Shown here: in pieces, positions 1 through 6,326 of the stretch
How the letters are laid out: each line of letters opens with the position of its first letter
Numbering within the stretch: the stretch's first letter is position 1
NCBI GenBank assembly: GCA_021820805.1
Contig: JAKADF010000174.1
Location: 1 to 6,956, forward strand
Reading direction: 5' to 3'
DNA length: 6,956 nucleotides
From: Bacillota bacterium
GTDB lineage: Bacteria > Bacillota > Bacilli > Alicyclobacillales > Alicyclobacillaceae
Program-made: the position numbers and the translations under genes
Notes under the pieces: generated by a model
What the model saw: the letters and a program-made list of their open reading frames with translations, nothing else
Told to the model about the DNA's origin: nothing
Databases searched by the model: none

Positions 1-442
1 TACGCCCATCGACAATCTTGTCAACAATCTTTTCAGGTTTCCCCTCATTCAAGGTTTGAGCCCGTACGATTTCACGCTCTTTCGCAATAATTTCTTCAGG
101 CACTTCTTCTCGTCTTACGTACTGGGGATTTGAAGCTGCAATTTGCATAGCAATATCTTTCACAAAGCTCTTAAAATCCTCGTTCTTTGCAACAAAATCC
201 GTTTCGCAATTCACTTCTACAAGTACACCAATCCGGCCGCCGCCGTGTATGTATGATTCCACTATACCTTCCGCAGCAATCCGCCCGGATTTTTTAGCAG
301 CAGAAGCAAGTCCTTTTTCACGTAAAACTTCACTTGCACGCTCAATGTCACCGTTTGCTTCCGTTAACGCACGCTTGCAATCCATCATTCCTGCACCAGT
401 TTTTTCACGTAACTCCTTGACCAAAGATGCTGTAATTTCCAT
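1..442 (-). CDS. tsf: Translation elongation factor Ts, N-terminal part (runs off left edge)
   Basis: EF-Ts is the cytoplasmic guanine nucleotide exchange factor that recycles EF-Tu-GDP to EF-Tu-GTP. I translated 147 codons without a stop from the ATG at 442. An AGGAGG ribosome binding site lies 7 nt upstream. Residues 1-40 form the UBA-like N-terminal domain ([20 protein letters not shown], then DCKRAL). The family signature TDFVAKN is at residues 81-87, and the nearby TDF loop is the part that contacts EF-Tu. After it the chain goes almost at once into [14 protein letters not shown] and [10 protein letters not shown]. In Bacillus-type EF-Ts an extra core subdomain of about 80 residues separates these, so this is the compact form, which the family would complete at roughly 200-220 aa. 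The C-terminus lies beyond the window. It follows rpsB with a 110-nt gap containing an intrinsic terminator, the usual rpsB-tsf pairing. Confidence 0.97.
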   Translation of the reverse strand, partial: MEITASLVKELREKTGAGMMDCKRALTEANGDIERASEVLREKGLASAAKKSGRIAAEGIVESYIHGGGRIGVLVEVNCETDFVAKNEDFKSFVKDIAMQIAASNPQYVRREEVPEEIIAKEREIVRAQTLNEGKPEKIVDKIVDGR

Positions 443-504
443 GCCATATCCTCCTGTTTTTGTGCTGTTTCAAAATATTAATCTACTCTTATGTCAAAAG
501 GCGC

Positions 505-556
505 AAAAAAGGTGACGAGGCTATGAAGCTCCCGCCACCCCCATGCCTCGTATCAC
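505..556 (-). terminator. Intrinsic terminator / attenuator between rpsB and tsf
   Basis: On the minus strand GTGATACGAGGC (556-545) pairs with GCCTCGTCAC (521-512). This leaves a 2-nt AT bulge and a 10-bp stem, followed by C and six T (510-505). Inside the loop ATGGGG and CTTCAT can extend the helix with two G-U pairs. The TGA stop of rpsB (555-553) lies inside the 5' arm. This is a textbook rho-independent terminator. Because tsf follows in the same direction with no convincing promoter of its own, it probably acts as a partial terminator that sets the S2 to EF-Ts ratio (inference). Confidence 0.85.
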
Positions 557-1251
557 GCAGTAGTTTCTTCGCCTTGCGCACCTTCGAGTACCGCATCTGC
601 CATCTTTGCAGTAAGAAGTTTTACCGCACGGATTGCATCATCATTACCAGGGATTACATAATCAATTTCATCCGGATCGCAGTTTGTATCAACAATTGCA
701 ACAATCGGAATTCCTAACTTATGAGCTTCTGCAACAGCAATTCGTTCTTTGCGAGGGTCAATAATAAACATTGCACCAGGCATTTTTGTCATACCTTTAA
801 TACCGCCCAAGAATTTCTCAAGCCGTTCCATTTCCTTCTTGAGAATGATAACTTCTTTTTTAGGAAGCACCGAGAAGGTACCATCTTCTTCCATTTTCTG
901 AAGCGACAACAAACGGTTAATCCGTTTTTGAATCGTATTAAAGTTTGTTAAAGTTCCACCAAGCCAACGTTGGTTCACATAGTACATACCAGAACGTTCT
1001 GCTTCTTCTTTTACAGCTTCCTGTGCTTGTTTCTTTGTTCCAACAAATAAGATTGTTTCTCCAGCGGCAGACAATTCCCGAACAAAATTATATGCCTCTT
1101 CAACCTTACGGACTGTTTTTTGAAGGTCGATAATATAAATACCGTTTCTTTCTGTGAAAATGTATTTTGACATTTTCGGATTCCAGCGACGTGTTTGGTG
1201 ACCAAAATGAACACCAGCTTCAAGCAATTGCTTCATAGAAATAATTGCCAC
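553..1251 (-). CDS. rpsB: 30S ribosomal protein S2
   Basis: S2 is a late-assembling protein of the 30S subunit, placed between head and body and needed for S1 binding in many bacteria. The protein from the chosen start is 232 aa, normal for a Firmicute S2. The N-terminal signature [15 protein letters not shown] is at residues 13-27, followed by [14 protein letters not shown] second conserved block, [20 protein letters not shown] then [20 protein letters not shown], lies at about 165-205. The reading frame stays open upstream to an ATG at 1353. I chose the GTG at 1251 because it gives the family N-terminus (M)[12 protein letters not shown] and has an AGAGGGGAAGAG ribosome binding site just upstream, whereas the extension matches nothing in S2 and lies in a structured leader. 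The gene has its own promoter (1382-1410) and is followed by a terminator and tsf. Confidence 0.97.
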   Translation of the reverse strand: MAIISMKQLLEAGVHFGHQTRRWNPKMSKYIFTERNGIYIIDLQKTVRKVEEAYNFVRELSAAGETILFVGTKKQAQEAVKEEAERSGMYYVNQRWLGGTLTNFNTIQKRINRLLSLQKMEEDGTFSVLPKKEVIILKKEMERLEKFLGGIKGMTKMPGAMFIIDPRKERIAVAEAHKLGIPIVAIVDTNCDPDEIDYVIPGNDDAIRAVKLLTAKMADAVLEGAQGEETTA

Positions 1252-1376
1252 TAAATCTCTTCCCCTCTGTGGTTTTTCCTCCGCTCGCGTCCACTGTTCA
1301 ACCACTTGCACAAGCAAGCACCGATTGAACATCAGCAAGCGTGTGTTCTCCATTTATCAATGAGTCTTCACACTGC
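1252..1376 (-). promoter_or_regulatory. Structured 5' leader of rpsB mRNA, candidate autoregulatory element
   Basis: From the predicted transcription start to the rpsB GTG there are about 125 nt that fold into one long imperfect hairpin. The helices are CGCTTG (1341-1336) with CGAGCG (1287-1282), one G-U; GTTCAATC (1330-1323) with GGTTGAAC (1303-1296), one G-U; and GCTTGC (1319-1314) with GCAAGT (1309-1304), one G-U, closing on a TTGT tetraloop. An asymmetric internal loop CTGAT / AGTGGACG separates the first two helices. A further GTGTG/CACAC pairing is possible near the 5' end. Ribosomal protein operons are often controlled by the protein binding its leader, and S2-binding rpsB leaders are known in gammaproteobacteria. 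That this one binds S2 is inference; I cannot assign it to a known RNA family. Confidence 0.55.
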
Positions 1377-1381
1377 TCACT

Positions 1382-1410
1382 AATATATCATACGGTTTTA
1401 ATACAATCAA
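1382..1410 (-). promoter_or_regulatory. Sigma-A type promoter of rpsB, extended -10
   Basis: On the minus strand, -35 TTGATT (1410-1405) and -10 TATATT (1387-1382) are separated by exactly 17 bp, and the TGA directly before the -10 makes a TGn extended -10. Predicted start of transcription is about 1377-1375. The -35 begins only about 21 nt after the stop codon of the swrB-like gene, so rpsB-tsf has its own promoter just behind the chemotaxis operon. Confidence 0.75.
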
Positions 1411-1430
1411 GAAAATGTGCAAAAGGAATG

Positions 1431-1982
1431 TTACGAACTAGGAGTGTCCATTAAACGTAAAACTTTTTCAACCTCCAAAACAGGAATCCCAAGTTGCATT
1501 GCAACTTGCTCGACACTTGACCCTTTGCGAAGCTCGTCCAATATCTTAAAGTAAACAGGTTCATCTTCAAGCTGCAGCTGCTCTAAAGCAATTAAGTTAT
1601 GATCTTCTAAAGCAGAGTTTATAATCAAAGGTTTCCCATTGTTCGCATTTTCCAGAATTGTAATGCGTTCTTCAATAGATACCACCATACTTCTCATTAA
1701 CAATAATGATTCATTCATTTTTTTTAGTTCTTCATTCTGCATATTTACCCTTTCAGTGAATTCTCGATAAATGTCTTCTAACACATCTGCTACATCGTCA
1801 GAACGATACTTACCGCTCGACAGGTTTTGCTTTTTATGAATACTCGGATTGGAGAGCCCTCCTTGTGATAACCACTTCCACAAGCCGGAAACTCCCCCAT
1901 ATGTTTTCCACCCACCAGAGAATATGTATAAAAGAACAATTAAAGCAATGCATACAAGCCCCATAATGATACTAAGGACCAC
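1431..1982 (-). CDS. SwrB-like membrane-anchored coiled-coil protein (DUF6115-type)
   Basis: Predicted 183-aa membrane-anchored protein. Residues 2-22 are a hydrophobic membrane segment (IIMGLVCIALIVLLYIF). About 65-113 is heptad-rich and likely coiled coil. Residues 144-178 (FKILDELRKGSSVEQVAMQL and onward) look like a small helix-turn-helix, the C-terminal pattern of SwrB/DUF6115 proteins. In Bacillus subtilis SwrB has this architecture, sits directly before rpsB and promotes flagellar basal-body maturation and SigD activity; position and architecture both match here, but sequence identity is too weak to judge by eye. The start is GTG at 1982, preceded by GGGGG at about 9 nt. An ATG at 1964 is in frame but has a poorer upstream site and would cut into the membrane segment. 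The gene is 56 nt after cheD, probably in the same transcript. Confidence 0.7.
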   Translation of the reverse strand: MVLSIIMGLVCIALIVLLYIFSGGWKTYGGVSGLWKWLSQGGLSNPSIHKKQNLSSGKYRSDDVADVLEDIYREFTERVNMQNEELKKMNESLLLMRSMVVSIEERITILENANNGKPLIINSALEDHNLIALEQLQLEDEPVYFKILDELRKGSSVEQVAMQLGIPVLEVEKVLRLMDTPSS

Positions 1983-2038
1983 TTTTTAAAGCCCCCAAGT
2001 CTTAATTCTGCTTAGCAGAGAAATGTTATAAAACTGAT

Positions 2039-2539
2039 TTATATAACAGATATGCCATGAAGTGCAGTTCGGATTTCCAATGCCCCGGTGACCGGGTCAA
2101 ACTCAATCGTACGTCCTACGCTTCCACCTACATCCTGCGCTAAAATGGGTATCCTGGCAATTTCAAGTTCCCGTTGTACAGCTTCAATATTACGAGGGCC
2201 AACCCGCATTAAGTCTGATTTAATGGACGCAGCAAACATTTGCGCCCCACCAGCCAATTTTGCTTTTAGGTGTGCCTTAACACAACCTCGTGCAAGAAGT
2301 GCTCCAATGAGCCATGATATTGCTGTGTCTGCATACTTACATGGAATTGATAATTGAGAATCAGGAGCAGAAGGCAACATAACATGAACCATGCCTGAAT
2401 AACCCGACTGCCTGTCAAATAAAACAACCCCAACGCAAGAGCCAAGCCCGGTTGTCCGTATTCTCCAAGGTACCTGGACAACCGCCCCCTCTGCAATGCC
2501 TACTCTGATTACATTCCCATTCTGACCGTGATTTTCCAT
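2039..2539 (-). CDS. cheD: Chemoreceptor glutamine deamidase CheD
   Basis: CheD deamidates specific glutamines on methyl-accepting chemotaxis proteins and binds CheC, raising CheC phosphatase activity. The protein is 166 aa from the ATG at 2539. The active-site stretch TTGLGSCVGV is at residues 29-38, with the catalytic Cys35. His52 in MVHVMLP lies 17 residues on, as in Thermotoga CheD (Cys27/His44), and Thr29 fits the third catalytic position. KLAGGAQMF, RNIE and DVGGSVGR further along are also family motifs. An in-frame GTG at 2548 would overlap cheC, but the GGGGTG ribosome binding site sits at correct distance from the ATG at 2539 and would overlap that GTG, so I prefer the ATG. It follows the cheC stop by 2 nt, indicating translational coupling of these two binding partners. 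Confidence 0.95.
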   Translation of the reverse strand: MENHGQNGNVIRVGIAEGAVVQVPWRIRTTGLGSCVGVVLFDRQSGYSGMVHVMLPSAPDSQLSIPCKYADTAISWLIGALLARGCVKAHLKAKLAGGAQMFAASIKSDLMRVGPRNIEAVQRELEIARIPILAQDVGGSVGRTIEFDPVTGALEIRTALHGISVI

Positions 2540-2541
2540 CG

Positions 2542-3147
2542 TCAACACCCCAGAGCTCGTAAGAGCGGAGCGGTAGACTCAGGGTCTGGCAACATAAAAA
2601 AGTGACCATCAATACTCTTGTCACCCTGAAAAATGGATGTATCTATCAAGATTGCAGAATCAGAAGTTTGTCCTGACATCAATATACCAATATCTAAAAT
2701 GGCACCCGCCATATCAACTGCAACAGCAGGAACAGTTTGATTCATGTTTAACAAAACCAAATCACTGATTGCATTTAAATAGGCTCCACCAAGAATATTA
2801 CCGACCTCGCCAAGAGCAGATATTTCAATATCTGTAAAATCGTCAAATTCGTCTTTACCCGGCAAAAGTTTTTGTAGAAGTTCCTTTGCGCTTTCTAATG
2901 AAAATAACAAAAACATATTTCCAGAAATGTCGCCATTCATTCTCAAAAACACACCAACTACTAATTGCTCAGCACCGCCAACAACATCCGCAATTTCATC
3001 AAAAGTACAAATTCGGGCAGCAGTAACAGACATCCGAACTTTCTGTTGCAATAAAACGGATAAAGCGGTTGCAGCATGACCTGCACCAATATTTCCAAGT
3101 TCGCTTAATACGTCCTTTTCAACATCATTCAACTGCCAGCCTGTCAT
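2542..3147 (-). CDS. cheC: CheY-P phosphatase CheC
   Basis: CheC dephosphorylates CheY-P and takes part in the CheC-CheD-CheY adaptation loop. The protein is 201 aa, the normal length. Both copies of the CheC/CheX/FliY phosphatase motif (D/S-xxx-E-xx-N) are intact: D12-E16-N19 within DVLSELGNIGAGHAATAL, and S110-E114-N117 within SALGEVGNILGGAYL. This implies two active sites, as in Thermotoga CheC. No FliY-type extension or C-terminal SpoA/FliN domain is present, so it is CheC and not FliY. The start ATG overlaps the cheW stop in ATGA (3147-3144), a classic coupling arrangement, and cheD follows after 2 nt. Confidence 0.96.
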   Translation of the reverse strand: MTGWQLNDVEKDVLSELGNIGAGHAATALSVLLQQKVRMSVTAARICTFDEIADVVGGAEQLVVGVFLRMNGDISGNMFLLFSLESAKELLQKLLPGKDEFDDFTDIEISALGEVGNILGGAYLNAISDLVLLNMNQTVPAVAVDMAGAILDIGILMSGQTSDSAILIDTSIFQGDKSIDGHFFMLPDPESTAPLLRALGC

Positions 3148-3611
3148 CCACGCACGCTCTTTTCCACCTCTTTTAATTGCTTCTCTTCTACAGCCGACAG
3201 AACACGATTTAAGTTCAACAAAACGATAAGTTCACCGTTCACCCGTGCAATCCCGCTAAGATACACAGCCTGAATGCCGCCAACAATTGACGGTGGCGGC
3301 TCAATTGAATCCTCCTGAATCGTTATTACGTCCGTAACGGCATCAACAAGCATTCCCACTGTCATATCTGCTGTCTGAACAACTGTAATACGTGTATCGT
3401 CAGTTAGGACAGTCTCTTCAAAGGCGAAACGTTCACGAAGATCAATAACTGGCGTTACAACCCCGCGTAGATTTATAACCCCTTTGATAAAGGGTAAAGT
3501 CCTTGGTACACGTGTAATTGGCATTACTTTCTCTATGGATTGCACTTGATTTACATCGACACCATATCGTTCACTTCCAATAGCCATCACAATTACTTGT
3601 TTTTCTCCCAT
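3144..3611 (-). CDS. cheW: Chemotaxis coupling protein CheW
   Basis: CheW is the cytoplasmic SH3-like scaffold that links chemoreceptors to the CheA P5 domain in receptor arrays. The protein is a single CheW domain of 155 aa. The hallmark GVINLRGVVTPVIDLR is at residues 44-59, with VGMLVDAVTDVITI following at about 85-98 and a C-terminal LIVLLNLNRVLS strand. The frame continues upstream to a TTG at 3626 and an ATG at 3617. A GGAGG lies only 2 nt before the 3617 ATG but 8 nt before the ATG at 3611, so I take 3611 (MGEKQVIVMA). It is 46 nt after cheA with no promoter visible and overlaps cheC by 4 nt. Confidence 0.95.
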   Translation of the reverse strand: MGEKQVIVMAIGSERYGVDVNQVQSIEKVMPITRVPRTLPFIKGVINLRGVVTPVIDLRERFAFEETVLTDDTRITVVQTADMTVGMLVDAVTDVITIQEDSIEPPPSIVGGIQAVYLSGIARVNGELIVLLNLNRVLSAVEEKQLKEVEKSVRG

Positions 3612-3657
3612 GTTCATTGCCTCCAACTTTTTTATATCGTTTATTCAACTAGCGAAT

Positions 3658-5658
3658 TTATAGATTTATCCACTCATGCACATTCAGAATAAGCGCGATA
3701 CTTCCGTCCCCAAGAATCGTGGCGCCAGAAAACTCTCGCACATTGCTAAGGTAAGATCCTAACGACTTATTAACAATTTCCTGCTGTCCATGGAAGCTGT
3801 CTACTCCTATCGCGATACGTTTTGTCCCCTCAATACATACCACGAGGTTACAAGGCAGTTCTTTACAAGAAGGAATACCAAATAACCATTTAGATGCATC
3901 GATTATAGGTACCAACTTCCCGCGCAAATTGAGCGTAATTGTACCATGCACCCGTTCTAACACACTATCATCTGCCATAATGACTTCTTCAACGCTTGAT
4001 AATGGTATAGCAAAAGTTTCGTTATCAATCTCCACTAATAAAGATTGAATAATTGCTAGTGTTAATGGCAGTTCAATCCGGAATGTTGTTCCTTTGCCAA
4101 TGTCAGATTCAATATCAATCGTCCCGCCAAGGGACTCTACCTTACGTTTTACAGCATCCAGCCCTACACCTCGTCCAGAAATATCTGAAACTATTTCAGC
4201 AGTGCTAAAACCGGATTCAAACAAAAGTGACATAATCTGTTTATCTGATAAAAGTAATACTTTGTCCTGGGTTACCAAACCATTCTTAACAGCTTTTTGG
4301 AGTATTTGATCTGTATTGATACCACCACCATCATCAGCAACCTCAATGAATACATGTTGACCTGATGCATATGCACGTAAGAAGATTGTTCCTTCTTCGG
4401 GTTTACCATTTTGAATACGCACCTCTGCGGATTCAAGGCCGTGATCGGCAGCATTACGTATTAAATGAACAAGCGCCTCTCCCATTTCATCTATAACTGT
4501 CCTGTCCAGTTCAGTTGTCAGCCCACTCATCTCTAGATGGATTTTTTTATCTAGTGTTTTTGATAAATCTCGAACCATCCTTGGAAACCTTTGAAACAAA
4601 GACTCAACTTGCACCATTCGAAGGCTCATCACGGATGCCTGAATATCTGTAGCAATTCGAGAAATATGGTCGGACAACTCTTTTAACTCATTAGAATCAA
4701 GCCGATTCGAAACAGCATTTAGCCTTGTTTTGTCAATGACGAGTTCACTTAATTGGTTCATCAGCGTATCCAGACGGTGGGTAGACACTCGAATCGTTCT
4801 ATCCATTTTCTCTGGATGTTCATTTACCTTATTCGATGGCTTTTTGAGCTCATTTCTCTGGGGTATTGGGGGACTGCTTGCTGCAGTTTCATGAAACGCA
4901 TTAAAATGAATACTCGAAAAGGAAACATGCATGACTTCTGAAATATTTTCAACTGCCTTTACGAGTTGATTGCTTGTCCCATGTTGAAAGGCTACGACAA
5001 ACTGTATGACTGATTCGTATAATCCTTGCTCCATTGATTCTGCGTCCGGATCACATTGCAGACAATCCGCATACTCATCGATAGTACGCATAATAACTAC
5101 ACTGCGTACACCTTTCATTACGCAATTTGGATCAACCGCAACTTTTAAAATCCCCGTTTCAACCCCTGATGCTTGACACAGTTCAATCACATTCAAAGCA
5201 TTTTCGCAAAGAGCCAACTCTGAACCGTCTGAATTTCCTTTTCTCAATTTCGCCTGAGCTTCTTCAGTTTTTAAATTCACCGAAACAAGTGACTGCAGCT
5301 TTTGAACCAACTCATCATGGTTTATATTACTCTCGCCGCCATTTGACCTAATGTCCTTCAGATTTTCTGACAAACCATCAATGCACAAAAAAAATTGATC
5401 TACTAGTTCGCCCGTTAGTAATTCGGGACTCTCACGGACAACGCCGAGCGCATCCTCCAGTTTGTGAGTTAAGGCTGCCATTTTCGTAAAGCCCATCGTG
5501 GCACTCATGCCTTTAAGCGTATGTGCAGCCCGAAACATTGCAGCAAATATATCATCATCTTTTTTGCCTTGTTCTAATTCTAAGCAAAGTGTATTTAATG
5601 TTTGTGTATTTTCAACTGATTCATCTAAGAATGCTTGCAAATACTGCTGGTTTTCCAC
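3658..5658 (-). CDS. cheA: Chemotaxis histidine kinase CheA
   Basis: CheA autophosphorylates under receptor control and passes phosphate to CheY (and to CheB when CheB has a receiver). The 666-aa protein has all five domains. P1 Hpt is at about 1-105, with phosphoacceptor His46 in AAHTLKG. P2, the response-regulator docking domain, is at about 168-248. P3 dimerization is at about 288-355. The P4 kinase is at about 356-530, with N box HLIRNAADHG (398-407), G1 DDGGG (442-446), F box around 478-487, G2 GRGVGLD (495-501) and G3 GKGTTF (521-526). P5, CheW-like, is at about 531-666. The start is GTG at 5658, with AGGAG 9 nt upstream. It overlaps the cheB stop by one base (TAGTG). All catalytic motifs look intact. 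P2 is retained although the adjacent CheB has no receiver, so CheY is its likely only partner here (inference). Confidence 0.98.
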   Translation of the reverse strand: MENQQYLQAFLDESVENTQTLNTLCLELEQGKKDDDIFAAMFRAAHTLKGMSATMGFTKMAALTHKLEDALGVVRESPELLTGELVDQFFLCIDGLSENLKDIRSNGGESNINHDELVQKLQSLVSVNLKTEEAQAKLRKGNSDGSELALCENALNVIELCQASGVETGILKVAVDPNCVMKGVRSVVIMRTIDEYADCLQCDPDAESMEQGLYESVIQFVVAFQHGTSNQLVKAVENISEVMHVSFSSIHFNAFHETAASSPPIPQRNELKKPSNKVNEHPEKMDRTIRVSTHRLDTLMNQLSELVIDKTRLNAVSNRLDSNELKELSDHISRIATDIQASVMSLRMVQVESLFQRFPRMVRDLSKTLDKKIHLEMSGLTTELDRTVIDEMGEALVHLIRNAADHGLESAEVRIQNGKPEEGTIFLRAYASGQHVFIEVADDGGGINTDQILQKAVKNGLVTQDKVLLLSDKQIMSLLFESGFSTAEIVSDISGRGVGLDAVKRKVESLGGTIDIESDIGKGTTFRIELPLTLAIIQSLLVEIDNETFAIPLSSVEEVIMADDSVLERVHGTITLNLRGKLVPIIDASKWLFGIPSCKELPCNLVVCIEGTKRIAIGVDSFHGQQEIVNKSLGSYLSNVREFSGATILGDGSIALILNVHEWINL

Positions 5659-6326
5659 TATGTATCACTCCTGACTGACAACATGTTCAGTTCACCTGAA
5701 TGATTTAGTTTCTCTGCAATAGTTGAAGCTATATCAGCAAGTGAAATAACCTGTACGGCGGCTCCCATAGAAACAGCTGCTTTCGGCATACCGTAGACAA
5801 CACAGGTTCCCTCTGCTTCCGCTATGGTATAGCCGCCTTTTTTTCGTATCTCCATAAGGCCGTTTGCGCCGTCTTTTCCCATGCCTGTCATAATCACACC
5901 AATGACTGACCCTTGCCACAATTCTGCTACCGAGAAAAATAGTGAATCTACTGACGGTTGATGACCATTAACCGGTCCGTCTGCCTGTACAGATAAAGTC
6001 AAATCCTTATTAATAACTTGTAATCGTAATTGGAATCCACCTGGCGCAATATAAGCAACGCCCTCCATAATTGGCTCTCCGTCTTCTGCCTCCTTTAAGT
6101 TCCACTCCGAAAGTTGGTTTAGTCTCTTAGCCAAATTTGCTGTAAACCCTTTTGGCATATGTTGAACAATCAAGCACGCTGCACCACTTATCAAAGGGAG
6201 TGATGAAAATAATGTCGTTAGAGCTTGCGGACCTCCGGTCGATGTACCAATCACAATAAGGGATTTGAGAGCTCTTTTTTTATCACGCTGGATGAATGTT
6301 ATCGGAACCACCCCCAGTCTCAACAT
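5658..6326 (-). CDS. cheB: CheB methylesterase, catalytic domain only (no receiver domain)
   Basis: CheB hydrolyses methyl-glutamate esters on chemoreceptors (and deamidates some) during adaptation. The esterase domain is complete. The catalytic triad is Ser29 in GTSTGGP, His56 in VQHMPKGF and Asp152 in TGMGKDGA, with EDGEPI, YIAPGG and the NGHQPSVDSLF loop between them. Standard CheB is about 350 aa with an N-terminal receiver that inhibits the esterase until phosphorylated by CheA. Here only about 20 residues precede the esterase fold, giving 222 aa. The frame stays open to 6455, but that part overlaps flhG and has no receiver motifs. The start is uncertain: the ATG at 6326 has AAGGA directly against it, and a GTG at 6311 is possible. 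The gene overlaps flhG by 44 nt and cheA by 1 nt. Confidence 0.92.
   Translation of the reverse strand: MLRLGVVPITFIQRDKKRALKSLIVIGTSTGGPQALTTLFSSLPLISGAACLIVQHMPKGFTANLAKRLNQLSEWNLKEAEDGEPIMEGVAYIAPGGFQLRLQVINKDLTLSVQADGPVNGHQPSVDSLFFSVAELWQGSVIGVIMTGMGKDGANGLMEIRKKGGYTIAEAEGTCVVYGMPKAAVSMGAAVQVISLADIASTIAEKLNHSGELNMLSVRSDT

Noticed and set aside
475..497. Perfect -35 hexamer TTGACA (497-492, minus strand) just behind the rpsB terminator, suggesting a tsf promoter.
   Set aside because: At 16-18 bp spacing the -10 position reads TTTTGA, TTTGAA or TTGAAA. The only TATA-like hexamers are 11-14 bp away, too close. A tsf promoter cannot be supported.
249..515. Plus-strand open frames across tsf, rpsB, cheD and cheA (for example 249-515, 721-951, 2088-2357, 4094-4309).
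   Set aside because: All lie opposite conserved minus-strand genes, have no recognisable domains or ribosome binding sites, and read as antisense shadows.
1252..1353. 34-codon in-frame upstream extension of rpsB beginning at an ATG (1353).
   Set aside because: It matches no S2 N-terminus, lies in the structured leader, and the ATG has no good ribosome binding site, while GTG 1251 has one and restores the family N-terminus.
2540..2548. GTG at 2548 as cheD start, giving 3 extra residues and an overlap with cheC.
   Set aside because: The GGGGTG sequence that would serve as ribosome binding site includes this GTG; it is correctly spaced only for the ATG at 2539.
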